Below are positions 1-7,530 of a DNA stretch of 18,806 nt, piece by piece. The first letter of the stretch is position 1; every line of letters begins with the position of its first letter. The translations under genes and the position numbers were made by a program. The notes under the pieces are model-generated. The model was not told the origin of the DNA. It worked only from the letters and a program-made list of their open reading frames with translations, and did no database searches. This DNA is from JBFMGD01 sp040751775 (GTDB lineage: Bacteria > Bacillota > Dethiobacteria > DTU022): positions 1 to 18,806 of the forward strand of contig JBFMGD010000049.1 in assembly GCA_040751775.1 (NCBI GenBank), written 5' to 3'.

Positions 1-517
1 GGCGCACCGCCACCGACTGGACCCGCCCGGCGCTGAGGCCGCTGCGGATATTGCGCCAGAGCAAGGGGCTGATCTGGTAACCGACCAACCGGTCCAAAAT
101 GCGGCGCGCTTGCTGGGCGTCGACCCGGTTGAAATCGATGCGGCGCGGTTTTTGAAAAGCTTCCCTAATCGCCGCCTTGGTGATCTCGTTGAACTCTACC
201 CGGCACGGCTCCGTATCGTCCAACTGCAAGGCCTGGCTTAAATGCCAGCAAATCGCCTCGCCTTCGCGATCCGGGTCAGCGGCCAGGTAGACCTGTTTTG
301 CTTTTTTTCCCGCTTCCTTGAGTTCCTTTAAAATTTTGCCTTTACCGCGGATGGTAATATAACGCGGTGTAAAACCGTCTTCCAGGTCAATGCCCAGTTT
401 GCTCCGGGGCAAATCGATCAAATGGCCCATCGAAGCCAAAACCCGGTAGCTGCGGCCTAAGAACTTGCTGATCGTGCGGGCTTTTGACGGTGATTCCACG
501 ATAACCAGGTAACTCAT
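1..517 (-). CDS. topA: DNA topoisomerase I, N-terminal part (cut by window edge)
   Basis: Type IA topoisomerase that relaxes negatively supercoiled DNA by nicking and passing one strand. I translated 172 residues from the ATG at 517-515, which follows a GAGGAGG ribosome-binding site. The Toprim domain is clear: VESPSKA with Glu8 near the start, and the acidic metal-binding motif AADPDREGEA with Asp81, Asp83 and Glu85. LSAGRVQSVAVR at 161-172 is typical of the family where the Toprim domain passes into the strand-gate domains. The catalytic tyrosine and the zinc-finger tail lie outside the window. It follows dprA by 65 bases on the same strand, the usual Firmicute order, so the two are probably co-transcribed. 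Identification is secure; the gene is incomplete only because the window ends. Confidence 0.97.
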   Translation of the reverse strand, partial: MSYLVIVESPSKARTISKFLGRSYRVLASMGHLIDLPRSKLGIDLEDGFTPRYITIRGKGKILKELKEAGKKAKQVYLAADPDREGEAICWHLSQALQLDDTEPCRVEFNEITKAAIREAFQKPRRIDFNRVDAQQARRILDRLVGYQISPLLWRNIRSGLSAGRVQSVAVR

Positions 518-582
518 CTTCAGCCTCCTCCATGTCCAGGGAAACGCACTGCTGTCTCATGCGTATCTTATCATATCATAAT

Positions 583-1674
583 CTAAGGCCGGCAGAAATA
601 TTTACCGGGCAGTTGGCGGACCAGGCCTTTGAGCTCAAGATGGAGCAGGATTGTACTGACCCGATCCGCACTGACACCACTGATGCGAATGATTTCATCA
701 CTGTGCAGCGGTTGGTAGGGGATTACCTCCAGCAGCAGCCTCTCCTGATCATTTAAGGAAACCGTTCTTTCCTTAGCAGCGGCCGCCGCCGCGGTTACCG
801 GCCCCACGGCCAGCTCCTCCAGGATATCCGCCGCGGTTTCCACCAGCCGTGCCCCTTCCTTCAACAGATCATGGGCGCCGCGGCTGTAAGGGCTGTTGAT
901 ATTGCCCGGCACGGCAAATACTTCACGGTTTTGTTCCAGGGCATAGCGGGCGGTGATCAGCGCGCCGCTTTTCAGCGTGGCTTCCACCACTACCGTGCCC
1001 AGCGAAAGGCCGCTGATAATGCGGTTGCGCTGGGGAAAATGCTGCGGCAGGGGCAGGGTATCCAGCGGGAACTCGCTCAAAACGGCCCCGCCGTCCATTA
1101 TTTGGCGCATTAAGGAGTTGTTGCCGGGAGGGTAACAGTAATCCACGGCACAGCCCAACACCGCCACCGTGCGCCCCCGCGCCGCCAGCGCTCCCTGGTG
1201 GGCGGCGGTATCGATGCCCAGCGCCATGCCGCTGACCACGGTGAGGCCGAGTCCGGCCAGTTCCCGTGCGAGCTTTTGGGCCGCCTGCCGGCCGTAATAG
1301 GTACAGCGGCGGCTGCCGACGATCGCTATGGCCAGGGCATCCTGTTCACTGACCGCGCCGCGGCAGTACAAGAGGGGAGGCGGGTGTGCAATCTCTTTCA
1401 ACAGGGGCGGATAAGAGGCACACTGCGGCGTATAACAGCTTATTGCCAGATCCTGCAAACGGCGCCACTCCCGATCCGGATCAATGCGCCGCCGTTCTTC
1501 GGCAAACCGTGCGGCGTAGTTTTGCAGCCCCGGCACCGCGCCAAATCGGTCCGGCGCGGCCTCCCACACCGCCCGGGCGCTACCGAAACAGCGCAGCAAC
1601 GCGCCGATGCGCACGGCTCCCAAAAAAGAAATCCGGTTTAAGGCATTTAAAAAAACGAGATCGTCAGTCATCAC
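583..1674 (-). CDS. dprA: DNA-processing protein DprA (Smf)
   Basis: Cytoplasmic protein that binds incoming single-stranded DNA and loads RecA during natural transformation. The 363-residue product has an N-terminal helical region, then the Rossmann-like DprA core: IVGSRR (118-123), SGMALGID (148-155), FPQRNRIISG (213-222) and the SGALIT segment near 236-241. A poly-alanine linker at about 295-300 leads to a C-terminal winged-helix domain (about 305-360), as in full-length Firmicute DprA. It begins ATG-ATG and no strong ribosome-binding site precedes either codon, so the start is uncertain by one residue. It lies 69 bases after the aminomutase gene and 65 before topA, in one strand-wise run. 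DprA is widespread, so its presence does not prove competence. Confidence 0.96.
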   Translation of the reverse strand: MMTDDLVFLNALNRISFLGAVRIGALLRCFGSARAVWEAAPDRFGAVPGLQNYAARFAEERRRIDPDREWRRLQDLAISCYTPQCASYPPLLKEIAHPPPLLYCRGAVSEQDALAIAIVGSRRCTYYGRQAAQKLARELAGLGLTVVSGMALGIDTAAHQGALAARGRTVAVLGCAVDYCYPPGNNSLMRQIMDGGAVLSEFPLDTLPLPQHFPQRNRIISGLSLGTVVVEATLKSGALITARYALEQNREVFAVPGNINSPYSRGAHDLLKEGARLVETAADILEELAVGPVTAAAAAAKERTVSLNDQERLLLEVIPYQPLHSDEIIRISGVSADRVSTILLHLELKGLVRQLPGKYFCRP

Positions 1675-1743
1675 CGGTATTGGGATACTTGTCCTGAAAC
1701 AGTTGAGCGCATTATTTTAGAGGCGCTTGTAGGCCGAACCCTG

Positions 1744-2985
1744 TTATGTATCCTCCTTCATAGCGCGATTGTCATAACGTATAATCCGGTTCTCCCAGGT
1801 GCGAATAGTCAGATAATCCTTGCCCATACCGACCAGGTAAGCGGGTAAGATCGGTGTTTTGCCGTAACCGTGCGGCGCGTTTAAAATATAGGTGGGAATG
1901 GCCAGGCCGGAGGTGTATCCCCGCAGATGCTCCATGATCTCCATTCCCTCTTCAACCTTGGTCCAAAAATGAGATGTGCCCTTGACACGCTTGGCATGAA
2001 AGATGTAGTAGGGGCGGACCATGATCCGGAGCAGCTCCTGGTTTAATCTGCGCATGATATAAGGGTCGTTATTAATTCCTTTGAGCAAGACAGCCTGGTT
2101 GCCGAGCGCCACACCGGCCCGGGCCAGTTTCAGGCAAGCTTCCCGCGCCGCCGGGGTTATCTCCAGGGGGGCATTAAAGTGGGTGTTTACATATACCGGC
2201 ATGTGCCGGGAAAGGATCTCACAGAGTTCGTCATCAATGCGATACGGCAGTGTCACCGGGGTGCGTGTGCCGAAGCGCTTTATTTCCACGTGCGGTATTT
2301 CAGCCAGCTGTTCCAGCAGCCAGGCGATGTTCTTGTTGCTTAACATGAAGCCGTCGCCACCGGTTAAAAGTACATCGCGAATTTCCTTATTGTTGCGAAT
2401 ATAATATAAAGCCGCTTCAAGGTGTAGCCGCGGCGTGGCGGAATCTTGTTCGCCGATGTTGCGGCGCCTCTGGCAATGCCGGCAGTACATGGCGCACTGG
2501 TTGGTCACATTGATAATCAAACGATCAGGATAGCGCCTGGTAACGGCGGGTGCCGGGGAAGTGTACTCTTCATCCATGGGATCGCTTACCCCGGCGGCAT
2601 CAGAATATTCGTGGGCGGTCGGCACGGACTGGCGGCGGATCGGGTCATGCGGATCATCGGGATCGATTAAGCTCAAGTAGTATGGTGATACCGCCCAACG
2701 GTAGCGGGAGCCGGCCTCGTCTATCTCAGACACCTCTTGCGGGCTCAGTTTAAGAAACTCTTTTAAAACCTGGCTCGTGGTGATCCGGTTTTTCAAGTGC
2801 CATTGCCAGCTCTGCCACTGTTCGTCGGTAGCGCCGAAGTAAGACTTGATTCGTGCTTGGTTCTGAAGGGTTTGATTCCATCGTTGAAAACCGGTGGGAA
2901 TGCTTTTGGAGGCTTTGTGATAATCCTGGATCGTTCTTTTTAATTCAAGCGCTCTTCTTTGGGCAATCCTTCGTTTTACTTCCAC
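1744..2985 (-). CDS. eam: KamA-family radical SAM aminomutase, probably glutamate 2,3-aminomutase
   Basis: A PLP- and [4Fe-4S]-dependent radical SAM enzyme of the lysine 2,3-aminomutase family, 413 residues. The cluster motif CxxxCxxC is Cys164, Cys168, Cys171, followed by RRR; LLTGGD is at 206-211; the PLP-lysine motif GYGK ends at Lys376. In lysine 2,3-aminomutase two aspartates (Asp293 and Asp330 in the clostridial enzyme) hold the substrate's side-chain amino group. The equivalent residues here are Lys332 (HAKRVKG) and Asn369 (LNAPHG), the pair reported for glutamate 2,3-aminomutase, and even the numbering agrees. The likely reaction is L-glutamate to L-beta-glutamate, an osmolyte. The N-terminal extension of about 40 residues also fits. 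No beta-lysine acetyltransferase gene (ablB) is beside it. Start is GTG with GGAGGAG upstream. Specificity is inferred from two residues. Confidence 0.85.
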   Translation of the reverse strand: MEVKRRIAQRRALELKRTIQDYHKASKSIPTGFQRWNQTLQNQARIKSYFGATDEQWQSWQWHLKNRITTSQVLKEFLKLSPQEVSEIDEAGSRYRWAVSPYYLSLIDPDDPHDPIRRQSVPTAHEYSDAAGVSDPMDEEYTSPAPAVTRRYPDRLIINVTNQCAMYCRHCQRRRNIGEQDSATPRLHLEAALYYIRNNKEIRDVLLTGGDGFMLSNKNIAWLLEQLAEIPHVEIKRFGTRTPVTLPYRIDDELCEILSRHMPVYVNTHFNAPLEITPAAREACLKLARAGVALGNQAVLLKGINNDPYIMRRLNQELLRIMVRPYYIFHAKRVKGTSHFWTKVEEGMEIMEHLRGYTSGLAIPTYILNAPHGYGKTPILPAYLVGMGKDYLTIRTWENRIIRYDNRAMKEDT

Positions 2986-3112
2986 CTTTTTTCTCTCCTC
3001 CGCTGCACCTTCTTCTGAATAATATTTATGTTATTCTAAAAATGTTACTACTTTTTATTATACATAAGTATACCATAACAGGCAGATCTGATCAAAAAAG
3101 GCGCGCGGCGGT

Positions 3113-3136
3113 CACGGCAGCACGGCAGCACGGCAG
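3113..3136. repeat. three tandem copies of CACGGCAG
   Basis: Three exact 8-base copies lie in the 214-base gap between the first M42 gene and the aminomutase, followed by a partial copy (CAG). No function is evident. The rest of the gap is A+T-rich towards the aminomutase and includes TATAAT on the minus strand near 3055-3060, which could be a -10 element for the aminomutase, but I find no convincing -35 box. Confidence 0.6.
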
Positions 3137-3199
3137 CAGTAAGGAGACAACTGTTGCCGGTGACAACGGTGGTGAGACTGGCTCCTGGCTTCTACTCAG

Positions 3200-4210
3200 T
3201 TACAGGTTTTTTTGCTCCGGGGCCGGCCAGGGCATCAGGCACAGTTTCTCAAGCAAAGTTACGGCGTGGCGCACATCAGACGCATCCACTATCTCCGAAG
3301 GGGTGTGAATGTAACGGCAGGGGATGGAAAGCGCCCCCGCGGGGACCCCCTCGCGGGTGACATGGATCGCCCCGGCATCGGTACCGCCGCGCTCGAGCAC
3401 TTCAAGCTGGTACGGGATAGCGTTTGCTGCCGCGGTTTCAATCATCAAACGGCGCACCACGGGATGGCTGATCACGGAACTATCCTTAACCTTGACGGTC
3501 GGTCCCTTACCGAGGGAGACCGCCATCAGGGGCGCTTTCGGAGTATCGCCCACACCGGTCACATCAACCGCCAAGCCGTAATCGGGCTTCAGCCGGTAAG
3601 CGGCGGTGGTGGCCCCCCTCAACCCCACCTCTTCCTGCACCGAAAAAACAAAGCATACCGCCTGCGGTAGTTCCCGGGGCAGGCGGCGAAGCGCTTCCAC
3701 CAGCACGGCACAACCGATGCGATCGTCCATCGCCTTGGCCAGGTAGCGCCCGCCAAGTGACCGGAAAGGCTGGTCGAGACAGGCCAGGGCGCCGATACCG
3801 GCCTGTTTTTCGGCCGCCGCGGCGTCGGCGGCGCCGCAATCGAGGTAAAGTTTCGGCCAGTCCAGCTCTTTCAGCTCTTTTATTTTCTCGTGGTATACCG
3901 TGCCGGTCGTGCCGTCTTTAAAGCGGAGCCGCTGCCCGATTAAAAGATGCGGGGCCACACCGCCCACGGGAGCAAGGCGCATAAAACCGTTTTCGTCGAC
4001 ATGGGTGACGATCACCCCGATCTCGTCCATGTGAGCGGCAATCATCAGCATGGGAGCCGGCCCTTCCCGCAGGGCAAACAAGCTGCCCAGGTCATCCGTG
4101 AACACCCGGTCGGCACTGCCTTTAACCTGCTCTTCGATTAATGCGCCGACCGCCGACTCCTCCCCGGAGGGGCCGTAGGCTTCAGTCAGCTTTTTAATTA
4201 AATCTTCCAC
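3200..4210 (-). CDS. M42-family metallo-aminopeptidase, copy 1
   Basis: Cytosolic two-metal aminopeptidase of the M42 (glutamyl aminopeptidase/TET/cellulase-M) family, 336 residues. The expected metal and catalytic residues are all visible: His60 and Asp62 in AAHMDE, Asp162 in KAMDDR, the Glu193-Glu194 pair in VQEEVG, Asp216 in VDVTG, and His302 in RYIHTPSE. Family members usually form 12-subunit tetrahedral particles that degrade peptides from the N-terminus. Start is GTG at 4210, with GAGGGTGAT just upstream. It is the last of three consecutive paralogues, 49 bases after copy 2, and ends 214 bases before the aminomutase. Peptide preference cannot be read from the sequence. Confidence 0.94.
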   Translation of the reverse strand: MEDLIKKLTEAYGPSGEESAVGALIEEQVKGSADRVFTDDLGSLFALREGPAPMLMIAAHMDEIGVIVTHVDENGFMRLAPVGGVAPHLLIGQRLRFKDGTTGTVYHEKIKELKELDWPKLYLDCGAADAAAAEKQAGIGALACLDQPFRSLGGRYLAKAMDDRIGCAVLVEALRRLPRELPQAVCFVFSVQEEVGLRGATTAAYRLKPDYGLAVDVTGVGDTPKAPLMAVSLGKGPTVKVKDSSVISHPVVRRLMIETAAANAIPYQLEVLERGGTDAGAIHVTREGVPAGALSIPCRYIHTPSEIVDASDVRHAVTLLEKLCLMPWPAPEQKNL

Positions 4211-4217
4211 ATGATCA

Positions 4218-4277
4218 CCCTCTTCTTTTACTTCTTATCTTCGCTTCTATTCTCACATCTCACTTCTCACTTCTCAT
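4218..4277 (-). repeat. polypurine heptamer repeat (GAGAAGT-like) at the junction of two M42 genes
   Basis: Read on the minus strand the stretch is almost pure purine, with two exact copies of GAGAAGT followed by drifting 7-base units (GAGATGT, GAGAATA and so on). It encodes the last residues of M42 copy 2 (RSEK) and its stop codon, then runs through the spacer to the ribosome-binding site of copy 1. It looks like a short tandem repeat that has decayed or slipped. Confidence 0.6.
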
Positions 4278-5270
4278 CAGCCACGCTTTGACCAGGGCCG
4301 CGGTCGACTGCAGGTCGCTCTCCTTGAGGACGCTGTGCGGTGAATGGATATATCGGCAGGGGACGGACACGACCGCCGCCTTGACCCCTTCTCCGGTCAA
4401 GGCAACGGCGCCGGCATCGGTAGCGCCGCCGGTAAAGCGGCGGAACTGGAAGGGGATAGCCGCTGATTGGGCCGCGTTGATCAGCTCCTGCAGCATGGTT
4501 CGGTCCACGATAATCGAACGGTCCATAACACTTAAGGCCGGTCCCGCGCCGAGCGTGGTGCTGGAGGCTTCCCGATCCGTGCCGGGTGTATCCGCGGCGG
4601 CGGTGCCTTCGATTACCAGGGCCCTTTCCGGCCGCAGGGTATAGGCGGCAGTTAACGCTCCCCGGCTGCCGATCTCCTCCTGCACGGTAAAAACGGCATC
4701 AAATCCGTCCAGCTGCGGATCCAACAGCAGTTCCAGCAGCACGGCGCAGCCGGCCCGGTCGTCAAAAGCCTTGCCGCGCCAATAACCGTCGCCGATTTTG
4801 GAGCAGGTGCTGTCAAAGGAGACATAATCACCGACTTTGGCCAGCTTTTCCGCTTCCTCTTTTTTCTTTACACCGATATCTATGTACATGTCTTCTACTT
4901 CGTACGGTTTATTACGCTCGCCGGGTTTCTGCAGATGAATGGCTTTTGCGCCGATCACGCCGGGGATACCTTGCGCGCCGATCCGGACCCGTTTGGCCAC
5001 CAGGATCCGGGAGTCGATCCCGCCGACAGGATTAAACTTCAAATGCCCGCTTTTCTCGACCGCGGTAACCATCAGGCCTACTTCATCCATGTGCGCCGCG
5101 AGCATCAAACGGCAACCCTGCCGTGAGCCTTCCTTCCGCACAAACAGGTTGCCGATGCTGTCGGTTTTTATCGTAACCGGGCTGTCCTGTAAAAGTTCCT
5201 TGATCGCCCGGCGAACGCATCCTTCATCACCCGATACCCCGCGCAGGTTTGCCAGTTTTTCTAGTAACAC
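4260..5270 (-). CDS. M42-family metallo-aminopeptidase, copy 2
   Basis: Second of three tandem M42 peptidases, 336 residues. Metal and catalytic positions: His60 and Asp62 in AAHMDEVG, Asp170 in KAFDDRAG, Glu198-Glu199 in VQEEIG, His309 in RYIHSPHS. At the position where copies 1 and 3 have the Asp of VDVT, this copy has Glu221 (VIEGT), a carboxylate that can also bind metal. The start is a GTG at 5270, preceded by GGAGGG, and it overlaps the end of copy 3 by ten bases, which points to translational coupling. The C-terminus is encoded by the polypurine repeat, so its last four residues may be repeat-derived rather than conserved. It is probably active; substrate unknown. Confidence 0.93.
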   Translation of the reverse strand: MLLEKLANLRGVSGDEGCVRRAIKELLQDSPVTIKTDSIGNLFVRKEGSRQGCRLMLAAHMDEVGLMVTAVEKSGHLKFNPVGGIDSRILVAKRVRIGAQGIPGVIGAKAIHLQKPGERNKPYEVEDMYIDIGVKKKEEAEKLAKVGDYVSFDSTCSKIGDGYWRGKAFDDRAGCAVLLELLLDPQLDGFDAVFTVQEEIGSRGALTAAYTLRPERALVIEGTAAADTPGTDREASSTTLGAGPALSVMDRSIIVDRTMLQELINAAQSAAIPFQFRRFTGGATDAGAVALTGEGVKAAVVSVPCRYIHSPHSVLKESDLQSTAALVKAWLMRSEK

Positions 5271-6334
5271 GCCAATCCCTCCACAAACGGGCTGTCGAGG
5301 CCGCGAGCGAAAAGCCCGAGCAGCCGCCCGGTACTGGTCAGGTCATCGAGGTTCAACAGCTCCACGACACTGTGCATATAGCGCAGCGGCACGGAAAGCA
5401 GGGCAACCGGAATGCCTTGCCGGGATACCTGGATCGCCCAGGCGTCTGTGCGTGAAGAGCCTGGAATCGGCTCGATCTGGTAGGGCACGCGATATTCGGC
5501 AGCCAGTTCCCGCAGCCTCGTGTCGAGAACGGGGTGGAAATTCGGGCCCAACCCGATCACGGTGCCTCCACCCAGTTCAAAGACTTCCGGTCCGGAGAGG
5601 CCCGGGGCTTCACCGTGGGTTACATCGACGGCGACAGCCAGGTCGGGAACAAGGCCGTAGGCAGCCGTGACGGCGCCGCGCAGCCCGACTTCTTCCTGCA
5701 GGGTGGCGACAAAATAGATATCCGCCTCATGGCGCATCGAGGCCAACTCAACCGCGCCAAGAATCAGGGCAGCCACACCGGCCCGGTTGTCCATCGCCTT
5801 GCCGGTGAGATATTTGCCCCCTTCAAGCAGCAGCGGCGGTTGATCCAGTGAAATAAAGTCACCGACCCGCACTTGCTCTTGCGCCTGTGCTTCGCTTAAG
5901 CCCACGTCAATATATAGCTTATCCAGGGTCAGCTCTTTTTGCCGCGCCCGCTCGGTTAAAAGGTGCGGCGGCAGGGCGCCGATTACTCCTTGCAGCCGGT
6001 CGCGCCCGTGCACCAGGACCGGCTGGCCCAACAGCGTGCGCGGGTCGATCCCGCCAATGTTGGTGAAACGCAAAAAACCGCCGTCTTCGATCCGGGTGAC
6101 CATGGCCCCGATTTCGTCGATATGGGCCGCCAAAGCCAGTGAGATCCGCTTGGCGCTGCCCGCGCTTTCACCCCGTTTATAAGCAATCAAATTGCCGAAA
6201 CGGTCCAGCTCGACTCGATCCGTATACCGCTTAAAATATTTGGCTGCCGCGTCGACGGCATCCATTTCATTGCCCGCGACACCGGCGGCGCCGGCCAGCT
6301 CCATAAGCATACTTTCTCGTAACAGTTCACTCAA
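5261..6334 (-). CDS. M42-family metallo-aminopeptidase, copy 3 (first transcribed)
   Basis: First transcribed and longest of the three M42 paralogues, 357 residues. The metal and catalytic set is complete: His71 and Asp73 in AAHIDEIG, Asp182 in KAMDNRAG, Glu214-Glu215 in LQEEVGLRG, Asp237 in VDVTHGE, His321 in RYMHSVVE. A short N-terminal extension (about ten residues) precedes the part shared with the other copies. Start is TTG at 6334, with GGGAGGG eight bases upstream and an in-frame TAG just before it, which excludes a longer form. It lies 52 bases after the MetE-like gene, across a GGGACA hairpin. Three divergent paralogues in one transcription unit suggest different peptide preferences or a mixed TET particle, but that is inference. 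Confidence 0.93.
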   Translation of the reverse strand: MSELLRESMLMELAGAAGVAGNEMDAVDAAAKYFKRYTDRVELDRFGNLIAYKRGESAGSAKRISLALAAHIDEIGAMVTRIEDGGFLRFTNIGGIDPRTLLGQPVLVHGRDRLQGVIGALPPHLLTERARQKELTLDKLYIDVGLSEAQAQEQVRVGDFISLDQPPLLLEGGKYLTGKAMDNRAGVAALILGAVELASMRHEADIYFVATLQEEVGLRGAVTAAYGLVPDLAVAVDVTHGEAPGLSGPEVFELGGGTVIGLGPNFHPVLDTRLRELAAEYRVPYQIEPIPGSSRTDAWAIQVSRQGIPVALLSVPLRYMHSVVELLNLDDLTSTGRLLGLFARGLDSPFVEGLACY

Positions 6335-6357
6335 CCACTAGACCCTCCCTTCACATC

Positions 6358-6386
6358 GGGACATTCCTCTGAAAGAGGTGTGTCCC
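6358..6386. repeat. GGGACA...TGTCCC hairpin repeat, copy A
   Basis: Perfect inverted repeat GGGACA/TGTCCC enclosing a second stem CCTCT/AGAGG with a GAA loop. It directly abuts the stop codon of the MetE-like gene. It shares its outer arms with copies at 7505, 13557 and 13638. No U-run follows, so it is not a classical terminator; it may attenuate transcription or protect an mRNA end. Confidence 0.7.
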
Positions 6387-7448
6387 TTACCTTATTCCTC
6401 CCGCCAGAGCGGCGGTCAGCCGGTAGATCCGCTCCGCCAGGTCAGGGGAGAGGGTAGCGGTGCCGCAGGCGGGAGTGATTATTTTCTGCCGCCGCACCCT
6501 GGTTTGATTCACCCCCTGGCTGACCAAGGTTTCAATTTTCTGATCCAGCAACCGCGTTAAAGAAGCCGCATCTTCCTGTGCGGCCTTTTCCGAGGTGGGC
6601 ACGATCCCCCAGGCCAGGGCGCCGCCCCGTTTTAAAAAACGATCAAGCGCGCTCGCGTAAACCTGCATGGACGGGAAATATTCATAAGCGTCAAAACTGA
6701 CCAGGTCCAGAGGGAGCTCAAAGAGCAGGGACCAGTCGGTCCCCGCGCAGCAGTGCGCGCCGACCAGGCCGCCGCCGGCCCGAATCCCGGCGATTACTTC
6801 GGCCAGGGCTTCCTGGATTGTCTCCCGTCCCAACCCGACGGCGCTCGAACTGCCAAAACAGTATAAACCGGGATCGTCGATAAAAACGAGCGCCGGCAAG
6901 CCGGCGGCCGCGAGGCGCCCGGCTTGCCAGCGAGCCTGGGCGGCCAGGGTTTTTACTAGTATTTCCCGCAGCGAGGGATTATAAAAGGAGGGCTTTCCCT
7001 CGTTGTCTTTCACCTGGAATCCGACGGTCACCGGACCGCTGAGCTGTCCTTTCAGACAGAGCGCTTCAGCGGGAAACCGTTCCCAATTTTCCAGAAAGGC
7101 ATAAAAACCGGCGGCGGATGCGGGGGGAAACGCAAACTCTTCCAGTCCTGTTCCATCCGCCTCCACTGCCAGCAGCAGCTCATAGAATTGCAGCACCCGG
7201 TCATCCCAGCCTCGGCTCTCCCGACAAAAGTAAGACGCGCCGTTGGAGCCCAACGAGACGATCTGCCGCTGGAAAAGGGGAGCCAGGTATTGCGCGGCGA
7301 AACCTTCCGCCGTGTTGCGCCGGGGCAGCTGGGGCCAGTGGGGAATTGCCTTGCAATATGTAAAAACAACCCCCAGGGCTTCGGCGGTGGCGGTATACGG
7401 CAAACTGCCGATGCCCGTGGCCAGGCCGAATAGTTTTTCCAGTTCCAA
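6387..7448 (-). CDS. MetE C-terminal-domain-like zinc methyltransferase (UROD/MetE superfamily)
   Basis: A 353-residue protein resembling only the catalytic C-terminal barrel of cobalamin-independent methionine synthase, which is about twice as long. The four zinc ligands of MetE can be placed: His232 and Cys234 in AHCCAG, Glu256 in DAYEY (22 residues after the Cys, as in MetE) and Cys328 in TPACGTATLS. An N-terminal GIGSLPY motif and the SGPV segment (137-140) fit the superfamily. Such short forms act in methyl transfer to or from a thiol. Possible donors are a methyl-corrinoid protein or a methylated small molecule, and methionine synthesis is one possibility, not shown. Start is TTG at 7448 behind GGAGGGG. 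It lies 82 bases after cimA and 52 before the peptidases, in the same direction. Confidence 0.75.
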   Translation of the reverse strand: MELEKLFGLATGIGSLPYTATAEALGVVFTYCKAIPHWPQLPRRNTAEGFAAQYLAPLFQRQIVSLGSNGASYFCRESRGWDDRVLQFYELLLAVEADGTGLEEFAFPPASAAGFYAFLENWERFPAEALCLKGQLSGPVTVGFQVKDNEGKPSFYNPSLREILVKTLAAQARWQAGRLAAAGLPALVFIDDPGLYCFGSSSAVGLGRETIQEALAEVIAGIRAGGGLVGAHCCAGTDWSLLFELPLDLVSFDAYEYFPSMQVYASALDRFLKRGGALAWGIVPTSEKAAQEDAASLTRLLDQKIETLVSQGVNQTRVRRQKIITPACGTATLSPDLAERIYRLTAALAGGIR

Positions 7449-7504
7449 TAGATCCCCTCCTCACCGATTCCGAAAAGACAACCTGATGCCTGCACGGTCA
7501 ATAT

Positions 7505-7529
7505 GGGACAGGGAACCGTCCCTTGTCCC
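7505..7529. repeat. GGGACA...TGTCCC hairpin repeat, copy B
   Basis: GGGACA then GGGA, a short loop, TCCC, one T and TGTCCC: a nested inverted repeat one base beyond the cimA stop codon. It has the same outer arms as copies A and D. It could form at the 3' end of the cimA message, within the 82-base spacer before the MetE-like gene. Confidence 0.7.
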
Positions 7530-7530
7530 G

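Noticed and set aside
1744..2985. Lysine 2,3-aminomutase as the product
   Set aside because: Both lysine-binding aspartates are replaced by the Lys/Asn pair of the glutamate enzyme, and no beta-lysine acetyltransferase gene is adjacent.
3090..3199. Small gene or terminator between the aminomutase and M42 copy 1
   Set aside because: Frames here are continuations of antisense shadows. A T-run on the minus strand near 3095-3100 follows a G+C-rich stretch, but I could not draw a convincing stem.
4939..5670. Plus-strand frame of 243 codons across two M42 genes
   Set aside because: It is antisense to two genes with complete metal-site motifs, and its composition (rich in Arg, Pro and Ser) is that of a shadow frame.
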